In this document: positions 1-8,125 of the stretch, in pieces
How the letters are laid out: every line of letters starts with the position of its first letter
Numbering within the stretch: position 1 is the stretch's first letter
Assembly: GCF_000021725.1 (NCBI RefSeq)
Contig: NC_012115.1
Coordinates: forward strand, 707,001 to 771,000
Direction of reading: 5' to 3'
Length of the DNA stretch: 64,000 nt
From: Nautilia profundicola AmH
GTDB taxonomy: Bacteria; Campylobacterota; Campylobacteria; Campylobacterales; Nautiliaceae
Program-made: the position numbers and the translations under genes
Notes under the pieces: model-generated
Seen by the model: the letters and a program-made list of their open reading frames with translations, nothing else
Database searches by the model: none
Told to the model about the DNA's origin: nothing

Positions 1-1
1 G

Positions 2-1270
2 GCTGAGAAACTCGGAATTACAAGAATAGATTTGGTAGCTGTAAACCTTTATCCGTTTAAAGAAACGATCGAAAGAACGGACGATTTTGATGAAATTATC
101 GAAAACATCGATATCGGCGGGCCTACAATGGTAAGAAGCGCGGCTAAAAACTTCAAAGACGTGCTTATTGTAACGGATCCGGAAGATTACGATACAGTTG
201 TAAACGCACTTAAAGAGAAAAAAGACACATATGAATTCAGAAGAGATCTGATGATAAAAGCGTATGAGCACACAGCCGCATACGACAGTATGATTGCAAA
301 CTATATGAACGAAAGATTCAACGGCGGGTTCGGAAACAAAAGATTTATCGTAGGAAACAGGGTGTTTAACACAAGATACGGTGAAAACCCTCATCAAAGA
401 GGCGCACTGTATGAATTTGAAGACTTCTACAAAGTTCTAAACATTATAAAAGGCGAGCCGAGTTTTAATAACCTCACAGACATTAACGGTGCCGTTAAAA
501 TTGCGGTGAGTCTGGGAGAAGGTGCTATAAGTATCATCAAACACGCAAACCCGTGCGGAGCAGCAAAAAAAGACGATCTTGTTACAACATGGCAAAAAGC
601 TCTTGAATGTGACCCTATCAGTGCGTACGGAGGGGTTGTAGCGGTTAACGGCGTAGTTACGAAAGAGCTTGCGGAAGAAATTAACAAAATTTTCGTAGAG
701 GTGCTTATTGCGGGTACTATTACGGATGAAGCGGTAAAAGTATTTGAAAAGAAAAAAAGAATCAAACTATTCGATTTAAGAAAACCTAAACTCGAAATTC
801 CGGGAGATGTTTGGGATTTCAAACACATTGAAGGCGGATTTGTATTCCAGGATGCGGACGTGGTAACTGAAGATGAGGTTGCTGAAGCCAAATGCGTTAC
901 TAAAGTGTGCGTGGAAGATAAAAAAGATCTTGAAATGGCGTGGAAAATTGCGGCTCTTACGAAATCAAACTGTGTTGTGTTCGTAAAAGATTCTCAAATG
1001 GTGGCAATCGGTATGGGAATGACTAGCAGGGTTGACGCAACAAGATGTGCCGTTGAAAAAGCAAAATCACTTGGACTTGACATTACGGGAAGCTCACTTG
1101 CGAGTGAAGCGTTCTTTCCGTTTAGAGACAGCGTAGATTACGCGGCTGAAGTAGGGGTAAAAGCTATTATCCAGCCGGGCGGCAGCATCAGAGACGATGA
1201 AGTTATAGAGGCGGCTGATGAAGCTGGAATCGCAATGTATTTCACAGGTAAGAGACATTTTCTTCATTAA
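2..1270 (+). CDS. purH: Bifunctional AICAR formyltransferase/IMP cyclohydrolase PurH, 5'-truncated by the window edge
   Basis: This enzyme catalyses the last two steps of purine synthesis (AICAR to FAICAR to IMP) in the cytosol. The reading frame is already open at base 2, and the residues before the TTG at 32 ([10 protein letters not shown]) continue the IMP cyclohydrolase domain. The true start therefore lies upstream, and the TTG is only an internal Leu. The 422 visible residues compare with about 510 in the family. Visible marks are [15 protein letters not shown] from the cyclohydrolase domain, then the formyltransferase domain with the catalytic KHANPCGAA segment near residue 180, ending in the family-typical RHFLH. 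Identification is from family motifs and is firm. Confidence 0.97.
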   Translation, partial: AEKLGITRIDLVAVNLYPFKETIERTDDFDEIIENIDIGGPTMVRSAAKNFKDVLIVTDPEDYDTVVNALKEKKDTYEFRRDLMIKAYEHTAAYDSMIANYMNERFNGGFGNKRFIVGNRVFNTRYGENPHQRGALYEFEDFYKVLNIIKGEPSFNNLTDINGAVKIAVSLGEGAISIIKHANPCGAAKKDDLVTTWQKALECDPISAYGGVVAVNGVVTKELAEEINKIFVEVLIAGTITDEAVKVFEKKKRIKLFDLRKPKLEIPGDVWDFKHIEGGFVFQDADVVTEDEVAEAKCVTKVCVEDKKDLEMAWKIAALTKSNCVVFVKDSQMVAIGMGMTSRVDATRCAVEKAKSLGLDITGSSLASEAFFPFRDSVDYAAEVGVKAIIQPGGSIRDDEVIEAADEAGIAMYFTGKRHFLH

Positions 1271-1282
1271 CACTAATAATTA

Positions 1283-1296
1283 AGCCCTTCCGGGCT
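1283..1296 (+). promoter_or_regulatory. Small GC-rich hairpin just upstream of the MFS start
   Basis: AGCCC, loop TTCC, GGGCT forms a perfect 5-bp stem. It sits between the purH stop and the GGAG ribosome site (1297-1300) of the next gene. There is no T-run after it, so a standard terminator is doubtful. It could weaken read-through or affect ribosome access to the downstream start. Confidence 0.4.
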
Positions 1297-1305
1297 GGAG
1301 ACAGT

Positions 1306-2415
1306 ATGAAAAAAGAAGTTTTGATTTTAGGATTTGTCAGTTTTTTTACCGACATGGCGAGTGCCATGATAACCACTACTTTTCCTCTTTTTTTGGTTTA
1401 TGTTTTAAAAAACGGAGTTGATAAATTAGGATTTGTAATAGGAATTGCTACGTTTGTATCGTATTTTTTCCGGGTGATTTTCGGTATTTTAAGTGATAAA
1501 TACGGAGTAAGAAAGCCTTTGGCACTTACCGGATATATTATATCGGCCGTATCTAAACCTCTTTTTTATTTTGCCACGTCCTGGCAGCATGTGGCTGTTT
1601 TCAGAAGTCTTGACAGATTTGCAAAAGCCATGAGGAGTGCTCCCAAAGACGCACTTTTAAGTGCTTACGGCAAAGAAAAAGGAAAAATTTTCGGAATTCA
1701 TAAAATGCTTGATGTTGCGGGTGAAATGAGTGGGGCATTGATCGTGTTTTTAATGTTTTATGTTTATTCTGCAAATGAAGAAACTTTCAGAAATATTTTT
1801 TTGATGACAGTATTTCCCGGATTTATGGCAATAATACTCAGTTTTTTTATAAAAGATGTGAAAACGAAAAGAGATTATAAATTTGACCTGCAAAAAGATA
1901 AAGATTTTGTTAAGCAGCTTTTAATTTCAAATTTAATATTGCTTTTTGTAATTAGTGAAAGTTATTTTCTTATCAAAGCAAAAGAAAGTTTTGAGTTTAT
2001 TTACATTCCTCTTTTTGTAGTGCTGATGAATGCAACAGAGACTCTTTTCAGTTATCCTTTCGGGCTTTTGATTGAAAAACTCAACGAAAAATTTTATTAT
2101 TTTTTGATTGTCTTTCATATACTGGCCGTAATAACGCTGTATTTCGGGTTTGTTACCGGCGCGTTTATGTTTGAAGGGTTGTTTTTGGTCGGGTTTTTTA
2201 ATTATTTCAGGATAATGATTTCAAAAAAAGCTTACAATACCGCAACCGTTTACGGTGTTTTTTATTTTATTGTTGCTGTTTTGGGTGGGATTGGTAGTAT
2301 AATTACGGGAATAATATGGAAGCGTTTCGGATTTGACACTGCCGTTTGTTTTACGGTTTTCGGAATGCTTTTAAGCTTGCTTTTATGGAGGGCGTATGTT
2401 AGAACCGATAATTGA
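1306..2415 (+). CDS. MFS transporter
   Basis: A 369-residue, strongly hydrophobic protein with roughly eleven to twelve membrane segments, starting with MKKEVLILGFVSFFTD. The N-terminal half has the FGILSDKYGVRKP loop, which matches the MFS A-motif pattern (G-x3-D-x-G-x-R) between helices 2 and 3. It belongs in the inner membrane. The substrate cannot be read from sequence. The start has a GGAG ribosome site. The 3' end overlaps the next gene by 20 bases, so the two are probably co-translated. A second, different MFS transporter lies at 15325-16533. Confidence 0.88.
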   Translation: MKKEVLILGFVSFFTDMASAMITTTFPLFLVYVLKNGVDKLGFVIGIATFVSYFFRVIFGILSDKYGVRKPLALTGYIISAVSKPLFYFATSWQHVAVFRSLDRFAKAMRSAPKDALLSAYGKEKGKIFGIHKMLDVAGEMSGALIVFLMFYVYSANEETFRNIFLMTVFPGFMAIILSFFIKDVKTKRDYKFDLQKDKDFVKQLLISNLILLFVISESYFLIKAKESFEFIYIPLFVVLMNATETLFSYPFGLLIEKLNEKFYYFLIVFHILAVITLYFGFVTGAFMFEGLFLVGFFNYFRIMISKKAYNTATVYGVFYFIVAVLGGIGSIITGIIWKRFGFDTAVCFTVFGMLLSLLLWRAYVRTDN

Positions 2416-2827
2416 ACATCAAAAAGATTTAAAAGAAATTTATAAAAAAATGGATTTTTTAAGGGAAAATTTCATTCCCGGGCAAAATGCTTTTTTTGAA
2501 GAGCTTAAAGATCTTGCAAAAGAGATGAAAGAGGAGCTTGAATACCATTTTAATCTGCAAATTCATTCGGTAGGAACAAATCCTAAAACCGAGTATCTGG
2601 TTAAAGAGAACATGCTTGTAAGGGATATGCTTTTTAGAATGCTTGATTTCATGATTTATAAAGCACAGGAAAATTCAATGGATGCATTTTTAAAATTTGA
2701 CGATTTTGATGAAATTTTCAGGGCATATCTGAAAAAGGAAAAGGGTCTTTTTATACAAAACATAGAATCCGAACTGAGTGAAAACGAAATAGCGGAAATT
2801 GAAGAGAGGTTAAAAGCCCTTGTTTAA
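2396..2827 (+). CDS. Hypothetical helical protein
   Basis: A 143-residue protein that I do not recognise. It is rich in Glu, Lys and Leu, predicted almost wholly helical, with no signal peptide, membrane segment or Cys motif. The sequence hints at two long helices around residues 5-55 and 70-100, then an acidic C-terminal helix. It starts inside the end of the MFS gene, with GGAGGG as ribosome site, and is followed by the DUF2018 gene. A few His residues (at 8, 51 and 57) made me consider hemerythrin, but the H-x3-E spacing of that family is absent. Confidence 0.65.
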   Translation: MLEPIIEHQKDLKEIYKKMDFLRENFIPGQNAFFEELKDLAKEMKEELEYHFNLQIHSVGTNPKTEYLVKENMLVRDMLFRMLDFMIYKAQENSMDAFLKFDDFDEIFRAYLKKEKGLFIQNIESELSENEIAEIEERLKALV

Positions 2828-2877
2828 CTTGCAAAAAAAATTATTTTATGATAAATTGCAGCAAAAAAGGAGAATCC

Positions 2878-3141
2878 ATGGATTGGTTCGATGAAAATAA
2901 AAGTCCTAAGGACAAATTTTTTGAGATTGTATACCATGCCAATAAAAATCTCGTAATAGAAGAACTTGAAGATGTGTTTAAAAGACTTGCAGCACTTGAA
3001 ATAATAGCTGAAGAATGTCTCGGTGATGAAGTTGATCAGAAAATAAACGAAATAGTTTTTACACGCTCAGGTGACCTTGAAGCTGTTGAAACGGATTTAT
3101 ATATTCACACAATGTCAAATATTTTAACTAAAAATGAATAA
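2878..3141 (+). CDS. DUF2018 family protein (HP0242-like)
   Basis: An 87-residue soluble helical protein. The segment DKFFEIVYHANKNLVIEELE followed by RLAALEIIAEE resembles the Campylobacterota-restricted DUF2018 family, which includes the Helicobacter protein HP0242, a small helical homodimer of unknown function. The start is set by AAGGAG at 2868-2873 ahead of the ATG at 2878. A longer reading from 2848 would place the ribosome site inside the coding sequence. The family assignment is from memory of the pattern, so moderately sure. Confidence 0.75.
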   Translation: MDWFDENKSPKDKFFEIVYHANKNLVIEELEDVFKRLAALEIIAEECLGDEVDQKINEIVFTRSGDLEAVETDLYIHTMSNILTKNE

Positions 3142-3517
3142 ATTTTTTATACTTTTTTTCCCTCTTTTTTTATTTGCCGAATTTTGGAATTTTCCTCACA
3201 CGATTGAGCTTAAAAAAGATGAAACAATAAATTTCGACGTATATTACTTGAAAAAAGTATATCCGTTAAAACTCAGATGGACTCTTTTTATAAACGATAT
3301 ATTGACGGTATTGTACAGATATGACGATTTTCCGAGACAGATTACTCTTTATAAAGACCCCCCTTTGAATACATTTAAAATACCCATTGCCAAAATACCT
3401 GAAAAATATCCGTATTTTTATATAGAATTTAAAGATTTTAATGGTAAAATAGCAACATTTGATATATATTTGAAAAACGGGGCAGGGGTAAAAGTTGATT
3501 ATAAAGGTAAAAAATGA
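3134..3517 (+). CDS. Exported hypothetical protein
   Basis: A 127-residue protein with an N-terminal signal peptide (MNKFFILFFPLFLFAEF, likely cleavage after the Phe-Ala), so periplasmic or outer surface. The remainder is rich in aromatic and beta-forming residues (RWTLFINDILTVLYRYDDFPRQITLYKDPP) and looks like a small beta domain. No known family recognised. It overlaps the upstream DUF2018 gene by 8 bases and the downstream polyprenyl synthase start by 4 bases (ATGA), so it is in the same operon. Confidence 0.7.
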   Translation: MNKFFILFFPLFLFAEFWNFPHTIELKKDETINFDVYYLKKVYPLKLRWTLFINDILTVLYRYDDFPRQITLYKDPPLNTFKIPIAKIPEKYPYFYIEFKDFNGKIATFDIYLKNGAGVKVDYKGKK

Positions 3518-4377
3518 ACTATTTTGACATAATGGATGAGATGTTTAATGAATTTGAAGAATATAAAGACATTCAAAAAGGAAAAGGAATCCGTGGAAAA
3601 CTTATAACCATAATAGACCCTAACGCTCAAAAACTTGCGGCTGTTGTAGAATCTATTCATCTTGCAAGCTTGCTTCACGACGATGTAATAGATGAAGCGG
3701 ACACAAGAAGGGGAGCGGCTTCGATAAACGCAAAATACGGTGACCATACTGCCGTTATGCTTGGAGATATTGTATATTCACGTGCTTTTTACGAACTTAT
3801 AGATTTTGGAAAAGATATTGCAAAAACGGTTTCAAATGCGGTTTATCTGCTCTCTCAAGGAGAACTTGAGGACGTAAAACTTTCAAATTCTATAAACCTT
3901 GATAAAGATAAATATATGCAAATGATTTATAAAAAAACGGCATCTTTAATCGAAGCTGCATGTGCCGCAGGAGCTATAAGCGCCGGGCTTGACAGAAACA
4001 AATTTGCGACATACGGGAAAAATATCGGAATTGCGTTTCAGATAATCGATGATCTTTTAGATATAACACAAGATGAAGAGACTCTCGGTAAACCTTCTAT
4101 GCATGATTATTATGAAGGTAAAACTACTCTTCCTTATATATATCTATTTGAAGTTTTGGAAGAAGATGATAAAGAAAAATTAATGAATCTTTACAGAAAA
4201 AAACTGCAAAAACATGAAATAGAATGGATAAGAAATAAAATGCAAGAACACGGAATAATCGAAAAATGTTACAACGAAGCAAAAGAATTGATTGAATCCG
4301 CAGTAAATGCAATAAAAATTTACAACATTCCGGCACTTGAAGTAATTGCAAATAAAGTAATCGACAGAAAGTTCTAA
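3514..4377 (+). CDS. Polyprenyl diphosphate synthase (trans-isoprenyl chain elongation)
   Basis: It condenses isopentenyl diphosphate onto allylic diphosphates, most likely making the side chain of menaquinone, the respiratory quinone of Campylobacterota. The first Asp-rich motif is LLHDDVIDEAD at about residues 54-63 (DDxxD spacing, as in long-chain synthases) followed by TRRG. The second is IDDLLDITQDEETLGK near residue 178. It is 287 residues long. The stretch before the first motif is some 25 residues shorter than in typical family members, so the first helices are reduced. Octaprenyl versus shorter product cannot be decided here. It ends tail to tail with parA, overlapping by 4 bases. 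Confidence 0.9.
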   Translation: MNYFDIMDEMFNEFEEYKDIQKGKGIRGKLITIIDPNAQKLAAVVESIHLASLLHDDVIDEADTRRGAASINAKYGDHTAVMLGDIVYSRAFYELIDFGKDIAKTVSNAVYLLSQGELEDVKLSNSINLDKDKYMQMIYKKTASLIEAACAAGAISAGLDRNKFATYGKNIGIAFQIIDDLLDITQDEETLGKPSMHDYYEGKTTLPYIYLFEVLEEDDKEKLMNLYRKKLQKHEIEWIRNKMQEHGIIEKCYNEAKELIESAVNAIKIYNIPALEVIANKVIDRKF

Positions 4378-5039
4378 ATTATTTCTTCAAACATTTTTTC
4401 ATAAACTTTCGCTTCCCGGCTTTCGGGAAATCTTTCTACAACACTCATTTTCTCAAACGGCATCGACTCAATAAGGTCGCTTTTTGGAATATATGTTTTA
4501 AGATATTGGGATTTTGGAAGTTTGAGAATTGTTTGGATTATTTTTTTATGGGCAGGTTTATTTTCAAAGCCGTTTACAAAAAGTTTTATGTTTTTGGCAA
4601 GTTTTGTTTTTAATATTTGATTGTAAGTTCTGAGTGATAATATATTTGGAAGTACCGGCACAAGAATAATATCAGAATGCTTTAGTAAATCTCTTGTAAG
4701 AGCATTTAAACTCGCTGGTGCGTCCATTATGATGAAATCATATCTATTTCTTAAAATACTTAGCAGTTCTTTCATTTCGTTTTTGTATTTTTCAAGTTTT
4801 ATATCGGCCGGGATTATGTCAATATTTTCGTATTGGGTTGATTTTATGATTTTTTCGATAGGTTTTTGGAAAATATATCTTTTTTTCGGTTTTTTATTAA
4901 AAAAATAACTGCTGGCACCCTGAATATCCAAATCCCAAAGCAGGGTTTTGCCTTTTTTTGAAGCAACACTTACAAGGTTTATGGAGGTTGATGTTTTACC
5001 TACCCCGCCTTTTATATTATATAACGATATTATCATCAA
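4374..5039 (-). CDS. ParA/MinD-family ATPase, orphan
   Basis: A 221-residue deviant Walker A ATPase. KGGVGKTST near residues 10-18 carries the signature lysine, DLDIQG near residue 37 is the switch region, and FIIMDAPA near 104 is the Walker B strand. Proteins of this group position DNA or cell structures by ATP-dependent dimerisation. There is no parB partner or parS-like repeat beside it, so it is not an obvious chromosome partition pair; the C-terminal third is divergent. It is divergent from ppk2 and shares a 60-base promoter gap with it. A ParA-like protein for flagella, chemosensory clusters or an old plasmid remnant are all possible. Confidence 0.82.
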   Translation of the reverse strand: MMIISLYNIKGGVGKTSTSINLVSVASKKGKTLLWDLDIQGASSYFFNKKPKKRYIFQKPIEKIIKSTQYENIDIIPADIKLEKYKNEMKELLSILRNRYDFIIMDAPASLNALTRDLLKHSDIILVPVLPNILSLRTYNQILKTKLAKNIKLFVNGFENKPAHKKIIQTILKLPKSQYLKTYIPKSDLIESMPFEKMSVVERFPESREAKVYEKMFEEII

Positions 5040-5069
5040 ATCTCCGTTTTTTAGCGTTCATTATTTTGA

Positions 5070-5075
5070 TATAAT
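5070..5075 (+). promoter_or_regulatory. Sigma-70 type -10 box for ppk2
   Basis: TATAAT in the context GATATAATATC, 24 bases before the ppk2 ATG, in the gap shared with the divergent parA gene. A GCGGAG ribosome site follows. No clear -35 is visible, which is usual for Campylobacterota. Confidence 0.6.
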
Positions 5076-5099
5076 ATCAAAAAGAGTGCGGAGTTTCAA

Positions 5100-6005
5100 A
5101 TGAAAGAGATAAATATTAACGAACTACAAAATCCCGAGTATGTTTTGGTAGGTAATAAAAAAATGCCTTTGAATGATTTGATCAATGAATATATTGATTT
5201 AAAAAGAGTCAATAAAAAAGCAATAAGAAAATATCTGCAAGAACAGGAGCTTAAACCTTATCAGGCTGAACTTATAAAGCTTCAAAAGTATCTTGAAGAC
5301 AATCAAAAAAGAATGATAGTTTTATTCGAAGGGCGTGATGCCGCCGGTAAGGGTGGAACAATCAGAAGAATCGTAAGATATATGAACGAAAAACACTATA
5401 GAGTCGTGGCACTCGGAAAACCAAGCGACGTTCAAAAAACCCAGTGGTATTTTCAAAGATACGTAGAACAGCTTCCTCACGGAGGTGAAGTGGTGCTTTT
5501 TGACAGAAGCTGGTACAACCGCGCAATGGTTGAGCCGGTTTTTGGTTTTTGCACACCTGAGCAGTATGAGACGTTTATGCAAGAAGTTCCTATGTTTGAA
5601 AAATCACTTGTAATGGAAGGGTCAATTCTTGTAAAAATTTATCTTTCAATTTCAAAAGAAGAACAGGCAAAAAGATTCGAAAAAAGAAGAAGAGACCCTT
5701 TGAGGCAGTGGAAACTAAGCGAAATAGACCTACAAGCACAGGATAAATGGGACGAATTTACCGAAATGAAATATAAAATGCTAAAAGCCACCCATACGCA
5801 TTTTGCACCATGGACGGTTATCAGAAGTGATAATAAACATTTAGCAAGACTTAATGCAATGAAGGTAATTTTAAACGCGGTAGATTATCCGGACAGAAAC
5901 GAAGAGCTTGATTATGTTCCGGATGAAGGAATAGTGGTAAGTGGGGCAAGAGAAATTGAAATAATGGAAGCAGATAGAATCAGAAGTGGAAAATTTGTAA
6001 GTTAA
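5100..6005 (+). CDS. ppk2: Polyphosphate kinase 2 (class I type), copy 1
   Basis: PPK2 enzymes transfer phosphate between polyphosphate and nucleoside diphosphates (usually GDP or ADP). The Walker A segment GRDAAGKGG is at residues 78-86, the Walker B strand VLFDRSWYNRA near 131, followed by VEPVFGFCT, and the lid segment RRRDPLRQWKLSEID near 198. This is the single-domain class I arrangement, 301 residues. A paralogue is at 42364-43272. It stands alone after parA and is followed by trpD after 10 bases. Confidence 0.95.
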   Translation: MKEININELQNPEYVLVGNKKMPLNDLINEYIDLKRVNKKAIRKYLQEQELKPYQAELIKLQKYLEDNQKRMIVLFEGRDAAGKGGTIRRIVRYMNEKHYRVVALGKPSDVQKTQWYFQRYVEQLPHGGEVVLFDRSWYNRAMVEPVFGFCTPEQYETFMQEVPMFEKSLVMEGSILVKIYLSISKEEQAKRFEKRRRDPLRQWKLSEIDLQAQDKWDEFTEMKYKMLKATHTHFAPWTVIRSDNKHLARLNAMKVILNAVDYPDRNEELDYVPDEGIVVSGAREIEIMEADRIRSGKFVS

Positions 6006-6015
6006 GGAGATATAT

Positions 6016-6999
6016 ATGACATATGCTGAAGCAAAAGAAAAATTTGAAAAACTTTTTAATAACGAAATGAGCGAAGTTGAAGCAAAAGAACTGCTTGTAA
6101 GTCTATACGAAAAAGGCGAAGAAGCGGCGGAAATTGCCGCAGCAGCTGATGTAATGAGAGAGCACAGCATTAAACTTCCTGTAAGTGAAGAATTAAGAGA
6201 TAAGCTTATAGACATAGTCGGAACGGGCGGTGATAAAAGTCATAGTTTTAACATTTCTTCAACAACCGCTTTGCTTTTAGCAGCAGCAGGAAGCTATGTG
6301 GCAAAACACGGAAACAGAAGCATTACAAGCAAATCCGGAAGTGCGGATATGCTTGAAGCACTCGGAATCAATCTGAATTTGAGTCCTGAAAACCAGGTGA
6401 AAATGCTTGAGGAAACCGGTTTTACTTTTATATTTGCGATCAATCATCATCCGGCTATGAAATATATTATGCCGATTAGAAAATCACTTAGCCATAGGAC
6501 GATATTCAATATTTTAGGACCTCTTACAAACCCGGCCGGGGCGAGAAAATATCTGCTTGGGGTCTTTTCACCCGATTTTGTTGAAAAAATAGCAAGCGCG
6601 CTTGCACTTATGGATGTAAAAAGCGCAATGGTTGTAAGCAGTCTTGACGGAATGGATGAAATAAGTGTAGAAGCGCCTACGAAAGCAATATATTTTAACG
6701 GAGTGAATCTTAAAGACTTGGAAATAAGACCTGAAGCGTTCGGGCTTAAGGGCAAAAAAGAAAACCTGATAGGCGGTGATGCGAAAGAAAACGCCGAAAT
6801 CACAAAAGGAATATTAAGCGGAGAAATCAGGGATGATAAAAGAAACGCCGTACTATTAAACGCCGGGGCGGCACTGTTTGTTGACGGTAAGGTTAATTCT
6901 ATTGAAGACGGGATTAAAACGGCGGCCGAAGTTATAGACAGCGGCAGGGCGATAAAACATCTTGAGAAAATTATTCAAATCAGCAATAAACTTAATTGA
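6016..6999 (+). CDS. trpD: Anthranilate phosphoribosyltransferase
   Basis: It joins anthranilate to PRPP in tryptophan synthesis. Marks are GTGGDKSHSFNIS at residues 69-81 (PRPP diphosphate loop), KHGNRSITSKSGSADMLEALG at 97-117 (anthranilate and PRPP binding) and the ILGPLTNPA stretch. It is a full-length single-domain protein of 327 residues, not fused to a TrpG amidotransferase. AAGGAG lies before the ATG. No other trp genes are near. The stop codon falls inside the first unit of a five-unit heptamer repeat shared with the start region of tsaE. Confidence 0.97.
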   Translation: MTYAEAKEKFEKLFNNEMSEVEAKELLVSLYEKGEEAAEIAAAADVMREHSIKLPVSEELRDKLIDIVGTGGDKSHSFNISSTTALLLAAAGSYVAKHGNRSITSKSGSADMLEALGINLNLSPENQVKMLEETGFTFIFAINHHPAMKYIMPIRKSLSHRTIFNILGPLTNPAGARKYLLGVFSPDFVEKIASALALMDVKSAMVVSSLDGMDEISVEAPTKAIYFNGVNLKDLEIRPEAFGLKGKKENLIGGDAKENAEITKGILSGEIRDDKRNAVLLNAGAALFVDGKVNSIEDGIKTAAEVIDSGRAIKHLEKIIQISNKLN

Positions 7000-7028
7000 G
7001 AATGGAGAATGCAGAATTGAGAATTGAG
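6994..7028 (+). repeat. Short heptamer run (5 units of AATTGAG type) at the trpD/tsaE junction
   Basis: Five head-to-tail 7-mers: AATTGAG, AATGGAG, AATGCAG, AATTGAG, AATTGAG. The unit is the same as in the 52-copy array at 18813-19176 and the run at 31768-31795. The first unit supplies the TGA stop of trpD and the next units supply the ATG and N-terminal codons of tsaE. Confidence 0.9.
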
Positions 7029-7418
7029 GTTAACAGTTTAGAAGAACTAAGCAAAGTTGCGGAATGTATAAAAAAGAGCGACAAAAACATAGTGATTTTA
7101 AGCGGTACGCTCGGAAGTGGGAAAACGACGCTTGTTAAGGAATTCGTAAAAAGCCTCGGGCTGAAAGACGAGGTGACTTCCCCCACGTTTGCGATACAAA
7201 ACGTATATGACGATACTGTTTTTCATTATGATCTTTACAACAAAGGCGTTGATGAGTTTTTGGCTCTCGGGATGCTTGAAGAGCTTGAAAGAAACGGGTT
7301 TCATTTTATCGAATGGGGAGAAGATTTGGAAGATATATTAAAAACATACGGTTTTGAGTATTTAAAAATAACTATTACGGCAGAGGGTGCGAAAAGGATA
7401 TTTGAATGTCAGTCTTAG
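7002..7418 (+). CDS. tsaE: tRNA threonylcarbamoyladenosine biosynthesis ATPase TsaE
   Basis: TsaE is the ATPase that works with TsaB and TsaD to make t6A at position 37 of ANN-reading tRNAs. The P-loop is GTLGSGKTTL at residues 35-44. TSPTFAIQNVY and HYDLYN follow in the order typical of the YjeE family, with FIEWGE towards the end. The start is uncertain. The ATG at 7002 gives 138 residues but has no good ribosome site. A TTG at 7017 sits 9 bases after GGAG and would remove five repeat-encoded residues. It overlaps lptB by 13 bases; tsaE-lptB-rpoN is a recurrent Campylobacterota order. Confidence 0.92.
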   Translation: MENAELRIEVNSLEELSKVAECIKKSDKNIVILSGTLGSGKTTLVKEFVKSLGLKDEVTSPTFAIQNVYDDTVFHYDLYNKGVDEFLALGMLEELERNGFHFIEWGEDLEDILKTYGFEYLKITITAEGAKRIFECQS

Positions 7419-8125
7419 AAGCAAAAGATCTAAAAAAAGCATTTAAAAAAACACTGATAATAAAAGGTGTTTCACTTAATGTAAGAAGAGGTGAGGTTGT
7501 GGGGCTTTTAGGTCCGAACGGTGCCGGGAAAACAACCTCTTTTTACCTTATTTGCGGACTGTTGCAGCCGGATGAGGGGAGTGTTACATTAGACGGTAAA
7601 GATATCACGAAACTGCCGCTTCACAAAAAAGCAAGACTCGGAATCGGGTATCTTCCACAGGAGAGTTCGGTATTCAGGGATTTAAGCGTAGAAGACAACC
7701 TCTATATCGTAGCCGAGCAGTATTACGACAAAAAAAAGCAAAACGAAATAGTTGAAGATTTGCTTGAAAAGTTCAATATCGAGCCTATCCGTAAAAGAAA
7801 AGGTATCAATTTAAGCGGTGGTGAGAGAAGAAGGGTTGAGATTGCAAGGGCGCTTGTTCCGAGCCCTAAGTTTTTGTTTTTGGATGAGCCTTTTGCGGGG
7901 GTTGACCCGGTGAATGTCAGCGATATCAAACATCTTGTCGAACTTCTTGCCAAAGAAAACATCGGAGTGATTATTACCGATCACAATGTAAGGGAAACGC
8001 TTTCAATATGCCACAGGGCGTATGTGCTTAAAGAAGGTATGATACTCACAGAGGGTGATGCTGAGCATATTGTAAACCACCCTGAAGTTAAAAAATCTTA
8101 TCTTGGAGAAGATTTCAAGCTATGA
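7406..8125 (+). CDS. lptB: LPS export ABC transporter ATPase LptB
   Basis: The cytoplasmic ATPase of the LptB2FG complex that extracts lipopolysaccharide from the inner membrane. It has the Walker A GPNGAGKTT at 36-44, the Q-loop within GYLPQESSVF, the signature LSGGERRR near 136, the Walker B LFLDEPFAGVDP near 155, and the H-loop ITDHN near 190. The QESSVF and EPFAGVDP wording separates LptB from general ABC ATPases. It has 239 residues, the normal length. It overlaps tsaE and, by 4 bases, rpoN, so translation is coupled. Confidence 0.95.
   Translation: MSVLEAKDLKKAFKKTLIIKGVSLNVRRGEVVGLLGPNGAGKTTSFYLICGLLQPDEGSVTLDGKDITKLPLHKKARLGIGYLPQESSVFRDLSVEDNLYIVAEQYYDKKKQNEIVEDLLEKFNIEPIRKRKGINLSGGERRRVEIARALVPSPKFLFLDEPFAGVDPVNVSDIKHLVELLAKENIGVIITDHNVRETLSICHRAYVLKEGMILTEGDAEHIVNHPEVKKSYLGEDFKL

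Noticed and set aside
427-891. Minus-strand reading frame within purH, and similar long antisense frames elsewhere (for example 11162-11599, 49487-49918, 61444-61995)
   Set aside because: All lie wholly inside well-supported genes, have Ser/Ile/Leu-biased composition typical of antisense shadows, and lack ribosome sites.
2396-2827. Hemerythrin-like protein
   Set aside because: The His/Glu spacing of hemerythrin iron ligands is missing.
4374-5039. Plasmid or chromosome partition locus
   Set aside because: No parB gene and no repeated parS-like sites are next to this ParA-like gene.
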